Source: Pictodentalium vernedei (Eukaryota; Mollusca; Scaphopoda; Dentaliida; Dentaliidae). Taken from it: 64,000 nucleotides of DNA. Every line of letters starts with the position of its first letter. The first letter of the stretch is position 1. The stretch is from NCBI GenBank assembly GCA_031216915.1, contig CM062294.1, forward strand, positions 28,783,128-28,847,127, read 5' to 3'. The notes below the pieces were generated by a model. It did no database searches, was not told the origin of the DNA, and saw only the letters and a list, made by a program, of their open reading frames with translations. Made by a program: the position numbers and the translations under genes. This document shows positions 43,644-53,911 of the stretch, one piece after another.

Positions 43644-44098
43644 GGTATCACGGAACTAAATATTTTCCCATAGGCGACCATTATAACGTTCAGGCAGAAC
43701 AAAATATGAACTCATCACTTTAATTTTGGCATTCAAATATCTTTGTCAAGTATAGCCCTTCAGACAACTTTTTCTGACCCCAAAACAGGGAGTCATGCAA
43801 CAAATAAGAGAGAAAAATTGACAGCAAGGGAAGTACCGGTCACGTGCACATATTTTTCAGGGAATTCCCTGCAAAAACACACAAAATGTAAATTATATTT
43901 TTGTGGTCCAAAAGTCATCAAATCAGCCTCTTTTTTTATATGGAATATTCATCAATAATGCAAGATGTCAATAGAATGCTTCAAACAATTATTGAAACAA
44001 TTTATTTTCCCAAGACTGTTTATTTTTAGAGATTGCATCACTTTCGACAATATTTCAAGGCGGGAAAGACTAATTCAAATATTTAGTTCAGTGATACC
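43644..44098 (-). mobile_element. TIR element family F copy 3, no poly-C
   Basis: Reverse orientation relative to copies 1 and 2. A perfect TATAA duplication (43639-43643 and 44099-44103), confirmed by the empty site 'agtataaaagg' in unit c (about 45008). The poly-C position is just 'acaggg', so this copy predates or escaped the expansion. Confidence 0.88.
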
Positions 44099-44149
44099 TA
44101 TAAAAGAAACCACTTCAAAGTTGTTCGCAGTCTACCCTTTAAAGATATA

Positions 44150-44765
44150 TAGAATAAATAGGTACTAGGGACAGTAATCAGATTTAAACCACGAGTCGGA
44201 TAAGGGTTTTAACCACTCGGTTTGCCGAGTGGTTAAAACCCTTATTCTACCTATTTGTTTTATTTATACCATGCTTTTAATTAATAATCGACTTTGTCAC
44301 CTAAAATAAAAAAACGACACTTTCTATCGCAAACACATGAACGGTTTGTTTTGTTTACATCTGCGCCGGTGGTCAGTTCTACCGGCTGCATGTTAATGCT
44401 TGATTGACAGCTAGACACATCGCAAAAGTTGATTAAATTTACCTTGCTTTGTCAGTCAAATTATTATTAACAATTCTTAAATTTTATTTTAAGTATTTAA
44501 TTGTAGGTATTTTAAACTTAATAAGTCATTGTACGCAGCAGATAGTATCGCAAAACGTTGTATGTTTGAATGAAACATCGCGAAGTGTGAATGTATCGAA
44601 GTTGGCAAATTACGTCATGTCGCGTCATGGATGAACCTCCTACTGTGGGTGTAAATTTTCTTTAATCTCAGTAGACGCTTCACATCAGTAGTGGGGTTAA
44701 AAGCTAAATTTTAACTTACAGGCTTTTCACAGGTAGTAACATAGGCGAGCGTGGTATGAAAGTCA
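44150..44765. mobile_element. Unclassified insertion with terminal hairpin
   Basis: Relative to the other units, about 600 bp interrupt 'taccctttaaag' and 'aataataaagta'. Near its left end is the perfect hairpin 44199-44247 ('aagggttttaaccactcgg' and complement), outside which 'aaataggta' and 'tacctattt' also pair. The right end was not resolved. Confidence 0.45.
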
Positions 44766-45175
44766 GTAATAATAAAGTAACGTTTCAGTATAACGCCTTA
44801 GGTATTTCAACCGTAAAGAAAATAATAGGTATATACAGTCTGGGGTGTAAGAAAATGCGGAAAAATCATCTCCCTCACCTACACCAACCTAATTCATCCA
44901 ACCATCGCCATTATATCATATTCCCCAATGTGCTTCTCCGTGGCAACAGTCCTCCAGCGAACACCGACAACAGCTTACTGAAAAACGCGCTGGTATTAGT
45001 AATTACTAGTATAAAAGGAACCAGCCCCAACAATTTAAATTGGGTTCGTTTTCTACCCTAAATGTTTAAAAATCATAAAGTAGAGTTTCATTATAACGCC
45101 TTAGGTATTTGAACTCTAATGAAAATTAAATGTATATACAGTCAGGGGTGCAAGAAAATTCATAAAAAAAATTCA

Positions 45176-45530
45176 ACTGCCTCCGTAAATTCATGGGGTA
45201 GACGAACCACAACCTTGCCTCATTGACCAACATCACACGCAAGAGTTCAATTCAGGCTGTAGGCTGTGAATAAAAAATATTCTTTCTCATCCGGAAATAT
45301 ATCATTATCTGTGAACAATTTATATGGAAGGAATACTTTGAGCTGTCGATGCCATGTCATACGTTTTCGCAATTCGATTTCAGTTTGGCCGAAATTGAAA
45401 TCTTTTCATTATTCATCAGATAGTTGCATCTAAGCACTTAATTCTACGAACTGCACCTCAGAAGAAATCAGCGACAGTACTTGTTTTTTTCAAATTTCTC
45501 GGATGCCATGGAATTAAGAAAGGACGCTGG
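45176..45530. other. No recognisable feature
   Basis: Nothing matched. Confidence 0.4.
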
Positions 45531-45533
45531 TTT

Positions 45534-45742
45534 TGTTTACATCGGCATGGCGGGGGTTCGAACCCACACCGAGAGAGTTTCCTTCGGCACCAACCGCCTA
45601 GCGAAACTATACTGAACCACGCACACCACTCGGTTTGTCGGTGGCCGAGTGGTGTGCGTGGTTCAGTATAGTTTCGCTAGGCGGTTGGTGCCGAAGGAAA
45701 CTCTCTCGGCGTGGGTTCGAAACCCGCCATGCCAATGTAAAT
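45534..45742. repeat. Palindromic duplication of a tRNA-like sequence
   Basis: Left arm 45545-45633 and right arm 45645-45733, about 90 bp each, near-identical in inverted orientation. The plus-strand arm has A box 'tggccgagtgg' (45642) and B box 'ggttcgaaacc' (45714); the minus-strand arm has 'ggttcgaaccc'. A-to-B spacing (about 72 nt) is longer than for ordinary Ser/Leu tRNAs and the acceptor stem does not close, so it is a SINE-like or pseudogene sequence and not a functional tRNA. Confidence 0.7.
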
Positions 45743-46076
45743 GAAATCTTTTCATTTGTCACAAATAGTTGCGTATATAACATTTTTGTTGGGCAAGTCA
45801 TTCCTTGCTTTACCTTGAAAGTTTCACCGTGGTTGTTTTTAATTTTCAATAACGTTCAAGCATGTCTTACATCTGTTCATCCCACACATTTTGACACCGA
45901 TGTCGTTGTCAGCAGCAAAGTCGAATTTCGATTGGGTAAGATATTCTTTTCTGTCTTTTGCTGTTGATGTCTTTCTTTTTCTGAATAACCTCTTTCATTC
46001 TTTCATTTTTAGTCATTATTTGTTCACAAAACATCGTCGTGTGAGAACCATCTTCTGGTTGAAGATAGAACCTTAT

Positions 46077-46729
46077 GGGGTGTCTTCCCACTAGACCAAT
46101 TCCCCTTAGACCAAGTCTCTTTAGGCCAGTTCCCAAAAGACCTATTCACCTTAGACCAACTACATACTGTTATTGATTGAGGGTTGATTAAGGATAATTA
46201 AGACAACATTTCTTTACCGATAAGCACTTTATTTGATATAAAAAATATTTGTACGCATAACATACATATATAGGTTTATAACATTTCAGTTTATAAAATA
46301 TCGATAAGCCAGAAAAAAGCAGACTATCATCTGAAAAATGAGTCCCCAGAGGGTGAATTTGGTAATGCTACCCTGCACAGCAGGGTAGCATCACTAAATT
46401 TTCCCTCTGTGAACCTCAATCTGAATTAAGGTCTCCAACATAAACAGAAAGAGGTACCTAGAGGATAAACTGACGCACTATATGGGATAGCATCGGCAAA
46501 TTCCCCCTCTGGGGACCTCAATCTGCAAATGGCAGACTGCTTATTTTCGGGCTTGAATATCAATAACATTAAATAATACATTTATAAATATTTATAAATA
46601 TATCAAATTATTGATATAGAATTATTTTAAAAGTAGAACGCATGACTTGGTCTAAGGGGAATTGGTCATTTGGGAATTGGCTTCGTGGGAATTGGTCTAA
46701 AGGCAACTGGTCTAGTGGGACTGGACCCC
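46077..46729 (+). mobile_element. TIR element family M copy 1, with motif arrays
   Basis: Target duplication CTTAT (46072-46076 and 46730-46734). TIRs GGGGTGTCTTCCCACTAGAC and GTCTAGTGGGACTGGACCCC. Each end carries an array of 'agaccaattccc'-like repeats (at least three per end), facing inward in inverted orientation. Internal hairpin 46344-46420 ('gctaccctgc'). It interrupts a family O hairpin ('gaacctta|tggttctc'). Confidence 0.85.
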
Positions 46730-46734
46730 CTTAT

Positions 46735-47390
46735 GGTTCTCACGCGACGATATGCATAAAATACTCTGTTTTATGTCACCAACAGATGCCTGTTTTATCA
46801 AGTCGTAAACGAGATATCAGTGATAAACGTTATTTGATAAGATTAACCAACATAAAGCAGGTTTTACCAAGGATATCAAAATAACGAGGAGTGTTTATTA
46901 TTTTTTAAAGGAAATAATTACCTTGTACCTCAAAGAAGAAAGAGCGTAAATACTGCTTGCGGGAGAGACCACGTAATGGTTGCTAGCATTTCCTAAAATC
47001 TGACGTAACCAATAACAATTTGCGTGGAAGTGTTAACCGTTAACAGGCAATCTATTGACATTTTCTAGTCGCTTGCTTTACAGCACAAAGACTCCCACCA
47101 CCGGTGTGCATAGTCGGAGTAAAGTAGCCATGCTGGGCGTAAAATACCATATTCATTTGTATTCGCAAAATTATTAGTAGTGGATTTCCTCTTCTATCCT
47201 GTAATTACATATCAGTTTATGACACTGATTGTCACCATTATATTTATTCTGATTTATCGAATTTTATTTTTCTGATGTAAAATTCACGTGAAATGTTCGG
47301 CAAGAGAAACAACGCTTCTAAAAGAATATAATTTGTTCCATATATAACTTCGGTGATGGACAATTTTAGAATACTAAACATCTCAGATAC
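46735..47390. other. No recognisable feature
   Basis: AT-rich spacer between inverted copies of element M. Confidence 0.4.
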
Positions 47391-47396
47391 GGTTCA

Positions 47397-47780
47397 TTCC
47401 CACTAGACCAATTCCCTTTAGAGCAATTCCCACAAGGCCAATTCCCAAAAGACCAATTCCCCTTAGACCAACTGATGTGTTTTACTTTTAAAATAATTCT
47501 ATATCAATAATTTGATATATTTATAAATATTTATAAATGTATTTAATGTTATTGATATTCAAGCCTGAAAATAAACAGTCTGTCATTTGCAGAATGAGGT
47601 CCCCCAGAGGGTGAATTTGCTGATGCTATCCCATACAGTGGGCCAGTTTATCCTCTGGGTACATCTTTCTGTTTATGTTTGGGACCTTGATTCAGGTTGA
47701 GGTTCACAGAGGGTAAATTTAGTGATGCTACCCTGCTGTGCAGGGTAGCATCACCAAATTCACCCTCTGGGGACCTCATG
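47397..47780 (-). mobile_element. TIR element family M copy 2, truncated, inverted
   Basis: Reverse complement of about 46343-46716. Starts 'ttcccactagaccaattccc' with four 'caattccc' motifs, includes the hairpin 'gctaccctgctgtgcagggt' and stops at 'ggggacctcat'. The other end and its motif array are missing. Confidence 0.85.
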
Positions 47781-47805
47781 TTTTGTAAAATATATATGTA
47801 CTGAC

Positions 47806-47850
47806 GATAAATGCTCTACCACCATACCAACTGAGCCAACGACAACCCCC
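47806..47850 (-). pseudogene. tRNA-like fragment
   Basis: On the minus strand 'tggctcagttggtatggtgg' followed by 'tagagcattta' is an A-box-containing tRNA 5' half. The same sequence recurs at 48280-48322. Confidence 0.5.
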
Positions 47851-48224
47851 AAAAAGGTTGCAATTGACTCAGCCAGTGTGTTAGTTTACATTTACAACTC
47901 GCCTCGAGACCGATATTCGAGAACTGACAATTACTGAATTGTTGGAATTATTTTCTGCGTCTGTTCGTAATTGTCTACAAGTAGCCTGTATCTTATTGTG
48001 AGATTTACCAGTGGATCGTTTGCCTTAGCATCCAATGCAACTGGAAGAGATTACTGTTATAATGGTGTATGGTCCCAGCTTTTAAGTACAAGAATCTCAA
48101 TTAATGGAAGATCCGTGAAGATACAACAGCTTTAATTTAATTTATATCGCCTATATCAAGCAGGAAGTCTACCAGTGATCGTTCTAACACCGCGCCACTG
48201 GATTGAAAACTGTAAAGTGTTTTG

Positions 48225-48325
48225 GAATGTGGCCTCGACGGGAGTAGATCGCGAGTCTACGACACCAAATCGCCTGGCCATAAATGCTCTGCCACCATAC
48301 CAACTGAGCCAACGACAACGCATTA
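48225..48325 (-). pseudogene. tRNA-like sequence with decayed B box
   Basis: Minus strand: A box 'tggctcagttgg' and 'cagagcatttatggcc', then 'gactcgcgatctactcc' in place of a normal GGTTCGANTCC B box. Probably a tRNA-derived SINE head. No matching body was seen. Confidence 0.5.
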
Positions 48326-48658
48326 ATTTGTGTGTTGACCGCCAAAGAGTGGAGATATCTGTTTCCACAACAGTTCACAGATTAAAATATGACTTACACA
48401 TAAAATGTTCAAGAACGATGCCGGGTTGAAGTTGTCTTACACAGAACTGGGCCAAGTGAATCGTACGGCAGAAGGAGTCAAGAGAAGAAAGTCAGGTCAT
48501 CGCACGGCGGTTCTGCAAGAAAACTAAAATATGTAGAGACGCCTTATGGTACGTGTCATTTGTTACCCAAAGAGGGGGATGAAGAACGATGAGCCCAACA
48601 AGAACGAAGTGTCCGAATTACCAGCCTATAGAGCCCCAGGAAACAACAGAATAAATAG

Positions 48659-48820
48659 AGATTATTACCATTATGTGGATGTACAAAATATGTATCCGAG
48701 TCGAGCGCCGGGTTCTAAGGGCAGATAACGACGAGTCGAAGACGAGTCGTGATCTACCCTTAGAAACCGAAGCGAGACTCGGATACATATTTTGTACATC
48801 CACATAATGGTTATAATAAT
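48659..48820. repeat. Long hairpin, arms about 62 bp
   Basis: 'attatgtggatgtacaaaat' on the left pairs with 'attttgtacatccacataat' on the right; the loop holds 'gacgagtcgaagacgagtcg'. A second small hairpin is at 48941-48987 ('gtatccgaccccctgataca'). Confidence 0.85.
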
Positions 48821-49058
48821 TTTATCTTACAATATATTGGGTATAAGTCAAGAATGTAGACGAATATATAACGAACTATTTATTCGTTCGGATGAACAAA
48901 AAGAAAAAAAAATGGAACTCACGCGAAAGGAACGTGCTTGTATCCGACCCCCTGATACAAACATCTGTATCAGGGGGCCGGATACACGACAGTCGCGGAG
49001 TTAATACAGACAAAATACATGTTGATTGTAAGGTAAAAGAGATGAAAGAACCCACGGT

Positions 49059-50545
49059 GCTGAAGAGGACTGAAGTTACCACTCAAAACAATGAAGTTAC
49101 CAATCAAATTCCAGACAAAACATCAATGATATTTAGAAGACTGAAGTTCAAATATGGGTGCTAGGCTTGAAGGGCAATTGGAAGAGAAGAAGTATGATTA
49201 TACCACTTAGAAGAATGATGCTAGTACTCGAATCACCACAGACCACACTGCAAAAAGTATAAGTTCTCTTTAGAACCAAAACTGGTTCTAATCTTGTCCC
49301 TTAGATGGAACCTGTTCTGTTTAAGCAGTGTGTATTTCAAATCAAATAAATTTACCAAGATTAGCATTCAATTTTAACAGAATATTACATGAATTGAAGT
49401 AGATTCAGCAGTAAACTTGGAGCTTATTCAACGCAGTCGCCAAACATTTTGAAACAAAGGAGATATGAACAGTTGACATATGGAACAACTTTTGGTTCTG
49501 TATAGAACCAAAACTGGTTCGATATGCCAACTGTTCATATCTCCTTTGCTTAATAATTGAGACAACCTCGTATAAGCTCTAAACTTACGACTGAAACCCC
49601 CTCAATTTATGTTTAATTCTGTTAATATTTAACGTCAATCTTTATAAATGTATTTGATTTGAAATAAATACTGTTTAAACAGAACTGGTTCCATCTCAGG
49701 GACAAGATTAGAACCAGTTTTGGTTCTAAAGATAACCTATATTTTTTGCATTGCAGCTTGCAAACCAAACCAAAAACAAAGATTTAAAAAAATGGATCAA
49801 TCCAATCCAAGAAGAAGGATTAAAGAAAGAAGTGATGAACCTCCCTGCCTATAACGCCCCAGTAATCAAAGCAACCAAGAAACCTAAGCTACAGAGACTA
49901 TTCTTCGTGGTCGTTTATTGCTCGACATTTTATTTGGGGTTATGACCGTGTATAATAACTATTTAGGGATTTTCTAATCACATTTCATGGGATTTTCTAA
50001 CGAGTCAATAATTCGTCTCTCGAGGGCAATGAGGCGCCATCTACAATGCTAGAGAATTGCAGATGACACTTTCTTGCACTCAGGAGACGGTTTTCAATCC
50101 TAGAATCCAAAGGCCGTGGTCATATATTTTGAACAAAACAGGAAAGGGCACACTTGGATTTCTTCAGCAGTTGGAAATTTTCAGGTAGCAATTCTCACAC
50201 CGGGATGAAATAACCCACAATACTGAAGAAGACTGAAGTAACCACTCAAAACAATGAAGTTATCATTCAAACTACAGACCAGCCTGCATAGCAAAATAAG
50301 ACAGAATTTACCCCCTTAAAGGCATGGTTCTGGTAGTCAAAAGAATGAAGACTCTAGGTTGGCCAACTTACAGACCAAAACAGGAACAATGTTAAAAAAA
50401 ACTGAAGTTTCTACCCAACCTGCAGATCAAACCAAGAACAAAGCCGGACTAATCCAAGAATGAAACACCAAAAAATTAAGTGATGGACGTACCTACCTAT
50501 AACGCACCAGAATCAAAGTAACCAACAAAGCCAAGCTGACGGTGT
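49059..50545 (+). repeat. ~650-bp duplication with peptide-like motif, interrupted by family G
   Basis: 'agactgaagt.accactcaaa' occurs at about 49067 and 50229, and 'tataacgc.ccag.aatcaaa' at about 49850 and 50499. Subtracting the 508-bp family G insert gives a unit near 650 bp. A peptide-like motif L-P-A-Y-x-A-P is encoded at about 48616 and 49838, and a stop-containing version with P-T-Y-N-A-P at about 50485. This suggests remnants of a repeated coding sequence. No known family recognised. Confidence 0.5.
49246..49753. mobile_element. Long-TIR element (family G) copy 2
   Basis: CACTGCAAAAAGTATAAG to 'cctatattttttgcattg'. Same interior as copy 1 (29340-29791) plus an inverted block ('caaaggagatatgaacagtt' and complement near 49455-49550) of which copy 1 has only the right half. 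Confidence 0.8.
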
Positions 50546-50712
50546 TCAAAGAGCCAACATACACAACGAAGAATCCAAGAGTGAAGCAACAAGAAAAGAA
50601 GAAGTCCAGTTGGAGAACAAGAAGACGCCTGCAATTAAATGCTTATCAATTTCTCCAGAAAGATGAGGGCAGAAGAATTACTTACCAGTCTGAGATGTAT
50701 CCAATGAAGACA

Positions 50713-50823
50713 ATGGTTTGGGTGGTTGACTGTTAACTGATCAAAGTGTTTGTATATGACGATGCCCTGGGCATCGTCATATACAAACACTTTGATCAGT
50801 TAATAGTCAGCTACCCAAACCAT
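50713..50823. repeat. Near-perfect 111-bp palindrome
   Basis: 'atggtttgggtggttgactg' pairs with the end 'cagctacccaaaccat'; the centre is 'gatgccctgggcatc' with no loop. A small hairpin ('catatagtttgaggtaat...') follows directly. Confidence 0.9.
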
Positions 50824-50854
50824 ATAGTTTGAGGTAATAACTTCAAACTATATT

Positions 50855-51337
50855 GCAATTGTGACAAAATAAAATTTGATTGTTATATGCTGTTGTGTTG
50901 TCTTTCGAAAGTGTCCCCAGCAAGTACCTGGATGTAGCGTGCGACACCTGGATGTAAGAACAACAGGTAGGTTTCTACGGCACCTATCCCCCGTGGTATC
51001 CTCCAGTAGTACACTACCACGTCATAGGTATCTTTCAGTACCCAGATGAGGATGAGAGAGTTGGTAGAATATATCTTATTGATGTATTTCCTCTTGGATG
51101 AGCGTTTTATCATCACGGCATTACTCAGATATTAGAGAGGAGTTATGGAAGAACGTCTATTCAATAGACAGTTCATTTATCGAACAAGGGTTACACATAC
51201 ATATATAATGAAAAATCATAATCAAGATCTATGTTATGTAATCTACAGTGGCGTGAGCAAACTCTTTGATTGACGGTGTAATTGTCAGCTCTTTACTCTC
51301 ACTATCTGTGAATATATTGAGGTAGTTTAGCCAAATC
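50855..51337. other. No recognisable feature
   Basis: One 77-codon minus-strand frame (50883-51116) is not recognised. Nothing else. Confidence 0.4.
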
Positions 51338-51520
51338 TACAGTACGGCCGCCGTGGACTGGGAAGTTTTCCCGATTGGGCAATATATCCACGGACGCAAT
51401 AATATTAGATTCCAAACACTAAATAATAGGAGTAATCATCAAAAATTTAATTAATGAAGCACCGGGTACAACCCGGTGCTTCATTAATTAAAATTTTGCT
51501 GATTAGGATTTATATTACCT

Positions 51521-52262
51521 AATAATAATAACACTTCGGCCGGCCGCTGATTTGTCGCGGTTCTCGTATGAGAAGGCCTTGGTTACCCATGTTCTACCAA
51601 CTGCCCCCCGATTCCCGCGCTTCTTCTCTCCTCCCAACACTCGGAGACGAACTGCTTGATGACATCCCTTGCCCCATTCTTCCCAATCTCTCCGATTAGT
51701 ATATTAACCCTCTCCTTTGAGTCGCCCCCTAACCACATGTCCTTCATTCTCCCATCCCACTTCTCCATTATACTCCCCGTGAATCTTGTTCTTTTAGACT
51801 GGTATTTTGGGCACTCTATAAGAAAGTGTTCCAGGGTCTCCACCACGCCCACGTTACACATCTGGCACTCCTTTTCACTGTTTTTCCCAATTTTTCCCCT
51901 CAGCTCCAGGGACCGCGACTTCAACTTGAACAACAGTGACCCCCCAAAGGTGCCATCAAGGTACTCTTCAAAACCAGGCTTCTCTTTATCACGCAGGCCA
52001 CCCAAAGATCTCTTTGATTTGACCCCCTCTCGCCAATTACGGTTACAATCCTCCATGACCCTTTCTCTGACAATCTTTTTGCCCTGGTTTGCCCCAACGT
52101 CAAGGTCCGAGATCTCCAATGAGTAGTTTTCTACTAGCTCCCTTACTTGGACCATCCACCCCGTCTTGATATTTGAGTTGAAAGTTCTCAGGAACATTAC
52201 TTTACACCATCGTCTATCGGGGAGATTTACCAAATAATTAAGATAACCTAGTTTCAACAAGT
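51521..52262 (-). mobile_element. 5'-truncated LINE (non-LTR retrotransposon)
   Basis: Minus-strand orientation, ending in (TTA)n (51521-51531). The 3' UTR has a GC-rich hairpin 'cagcggccggccg'. Only the last ~740 bp were copied. The target gained at most a 3-bp CCT duplication. The last ~35 bp also occur alone at 34189-34224. Confidence 0.85.
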
Positions 52263-52296
52263 CCTGGTAAACGCATGCGTGGACATCCATGCCCAT
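51583..52296 (-). CDS. C-terminal end of a LINE reverse-transcriptase protein (partial)
   Basis: A 237-codon frame. Residues 1-11 are read from the flanking family E element (its 'catgcgtttaccag' end); the LINE-encoded part starts at about residue 12. Residues 118-165 show the arrangement seen downstream of the reverse-transcriptase domain in many LINE ORF2 proteins: a basic LFKLKSRSLELRGKIG segment, then a zinc-binding C144-x2-C147-x9-H157-x4-C162 followed by P-x-Y. The catalytic FADD-type motif and the endonuclease lie upstream and are absent, so the product cannot retrotranspose. The frame remains free of stops for 226 LINE codons, which suggests a young insertion. The clade (CR1, RTE or other) cannot be fixed from this piece. 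It has no promoter of its own. Confidence 0.8.
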   Translation of the reverse strand: MGMDVHACVYQDLLKLGYLNYLVNLPDRRWCKVMFLRTFNSNIKTGWMVQVRELVENYSLEISDLDVGANQGKKIVRERVMEDCNRNWREGVKSKRSLGGLRDKEKPGFEEYLDGTFGGSLLFKLKSRSLELRGKIGKNSEKECQMCNVGVVETLEHFLIECPKYQSKRTRFTGSIMEKWDGRMKDMWLGGDSKERVNILIGEIGKNGARDVIKQFVSECWEERRSAGIGGQLVEHG

Positions 52297-52334
52297 GCAG
52301 TGGGTTACGGCCAGTCCACCGCGGCTTTACTGTA

Positions 52335-53240
52335 TGCAGTAGTTTGCATACTTTTAGTATGATCACGTGTTATTGTTCATAATTTTGTTATTCACATATG
52401 TCTGTTTTAATATGCACAATTTCAATTCTGGTGTACCTGTGTAATAACGTTTATCTATCTTATCTTATCTTACCTTATATATAGGCATATATTTATAAAT
52501 TACTTTTAGTACTGAATTATTGAAAACCAATCAGTTAAGACCTGTGTAATTTTTAATATAATACATATGGCATGCATTATTAACAAGTATTCCTTTGAAA
52601 TCAATACCTTCTTTGTTTATGGAATTATTTTCCCATCATTTATCGGACATTTCCAGCAGGCATTTTTCAACACATTTTGAGAGATTATTACAATTAATAA
52701 ATGCAGCACAACCCATGAGGTTTTACCACATCGTTTGATAAGATCCATTACCACCTCAGTTAGTTATCGCCGGGGCATGTTCAGAATATGATAGACTTTC
52801 AATACAAAAGCCTAATTTACTGTTGTTATATTGCATTGACAATCTACACTATTGGCTTGTGCCCCATTTAATTTCATTTTTTTCAATCTTAGCATGTTTC
52901 TTTATTCGTCGTGTAACAGTCCTCCTCTGGGAAAAAAATATATATATTGCATAAAAACAGGTAAGGATCGATTCACGGGTACAGTCAATCAGTCATTCAA
53001 TCATCTTTATTCTTTTGAATCAACTGCATTGTGTCTAAGAATATAATTAGAAAACACATATTACAATTATCACAATTGCTGTTGTTGTTGCGCATACGCA
53101 AAAGCGGGAGAAAACATTATTCTTTCTAGATAATTACCACTACAAAATAGTACAGTAGTTCGATTCTAGTGCAATAAATAGTCGATTGAGCCTTCGTTAC
53201 AGAAAAAATTCAACAAATCCTTAATTTATTAAGAACGCCC
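52335..53240. other. No recognisable feature
   Basis: AT-rich with short ATCT and ATTC runs. Nothing matched. Confidence 0.4.
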
Positions 53241-53241
53241 T

Positions 53242-53268
53242 CCCCCCCCCCCCCCCCCCCCCCCCCCC
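53242..53268. repeat. Poly-C tract, 27 bp
   Basis: The longest homopolymer C run in the window, not inside a repeat family I could identify. A G-rich stretch follows at about 53464-53484. Confidence 0.95.
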
Positions 53269-53849
53269 ACGAACATCATTTAGAGGAGTTGGAGCGAGCA
53301 CCATGTCCATTATGCGAAAATTTTAACATTCTTGACTTTGGTCAGCGGGAACACTTACGCGCACTCACCCACGCCGACGTCTCTCTTGTTCGAAGGAGAA
53401 TTCGAAATAGCTGATAATCCTAACACTCCTTAAGTCAATAACTGCTATATTCTCGAGAGGGATGGGGGTGGGGGGAGGGGGGGCGCTAACCAATTTTAAA
53501 ATAATAACTATTTAATCTTTATGTGCTCTATTTTGTGAAGAGTCTGTTAATATTATCAATAAAATGGCAAAGTTTAACCAATTATCTCTCATGGCAGTTG
53601 TTAACAAGTTGCCTTTATTCAGTGTTTCCCTCCATTGTTTCTTTAAGCTCTATTCAGTAAGCTAACAAGCATCAGATTAAGACGCGGTGAAAGCTTACTT
53701 TAATCTATACATCCTGTAAATTTGTTGTGACATGACTAATTTATTGAATTAGATTTATAATGTTGATCGGATATTATCAGTTACACAGCTTGTTGGTGGC
53801 CTAATATGGTGTCAGTTAATTTCATATTGGACAAGAGCGAAGCCTATTG

Positions 53850-53911
53850 TCAACATTAGCCTACAGTCACTCTCTCAAATTATTCGAGAGTGACTGTAGG
53901 CTAATGTTGAA
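53850..53911. repeat. Hairpin, arms 24-26 bp
   Basis: 'tcaacattagcctacagtca' pairs with 'tgactgtaggctaatgttga' around 'caaattatt'. Confidence 0.9.

Larger units (their letters stand above)
41750..45175. repeat. Three-unit tandem block acting as an insertion target
   Basis: Unit a (41750-43200), unit b (43418-44785) and unit c (44785-45175) share 'gtcaaca', 'gaaaacacgc..gtattagta', 'ttcgtt.tctaccctt' and 'ataataaagta' landmarks. Unit c is close to uninterrupted (about 390 bp). Units a and b contain at least five insertions: SINEs S5 and S6, element L, TTAA MITE P11, element F copy 3, plus an unclassified ~600-bp piece (about 44150-44765). Confidence 0.75.
51338..52334 (-). mobile_element. Family E element, split by a LINE fragment
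   Basis: TACAGTACGGCCGCCGTGG at 51338 and 'ccagtccaccgcgg' to ACTGTA at 52334. The internal hairpin 'gaagcaccgggt' is intact (51465-51485). It is interrupted between 'tattacct' (51520) and 'cctggtaaacgcatgcg' (52263) by LINE sequence; the uninterrupted order 'attacctggtaaacgcatgc' is seen at 24802-24823. Confidence 0.85.
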
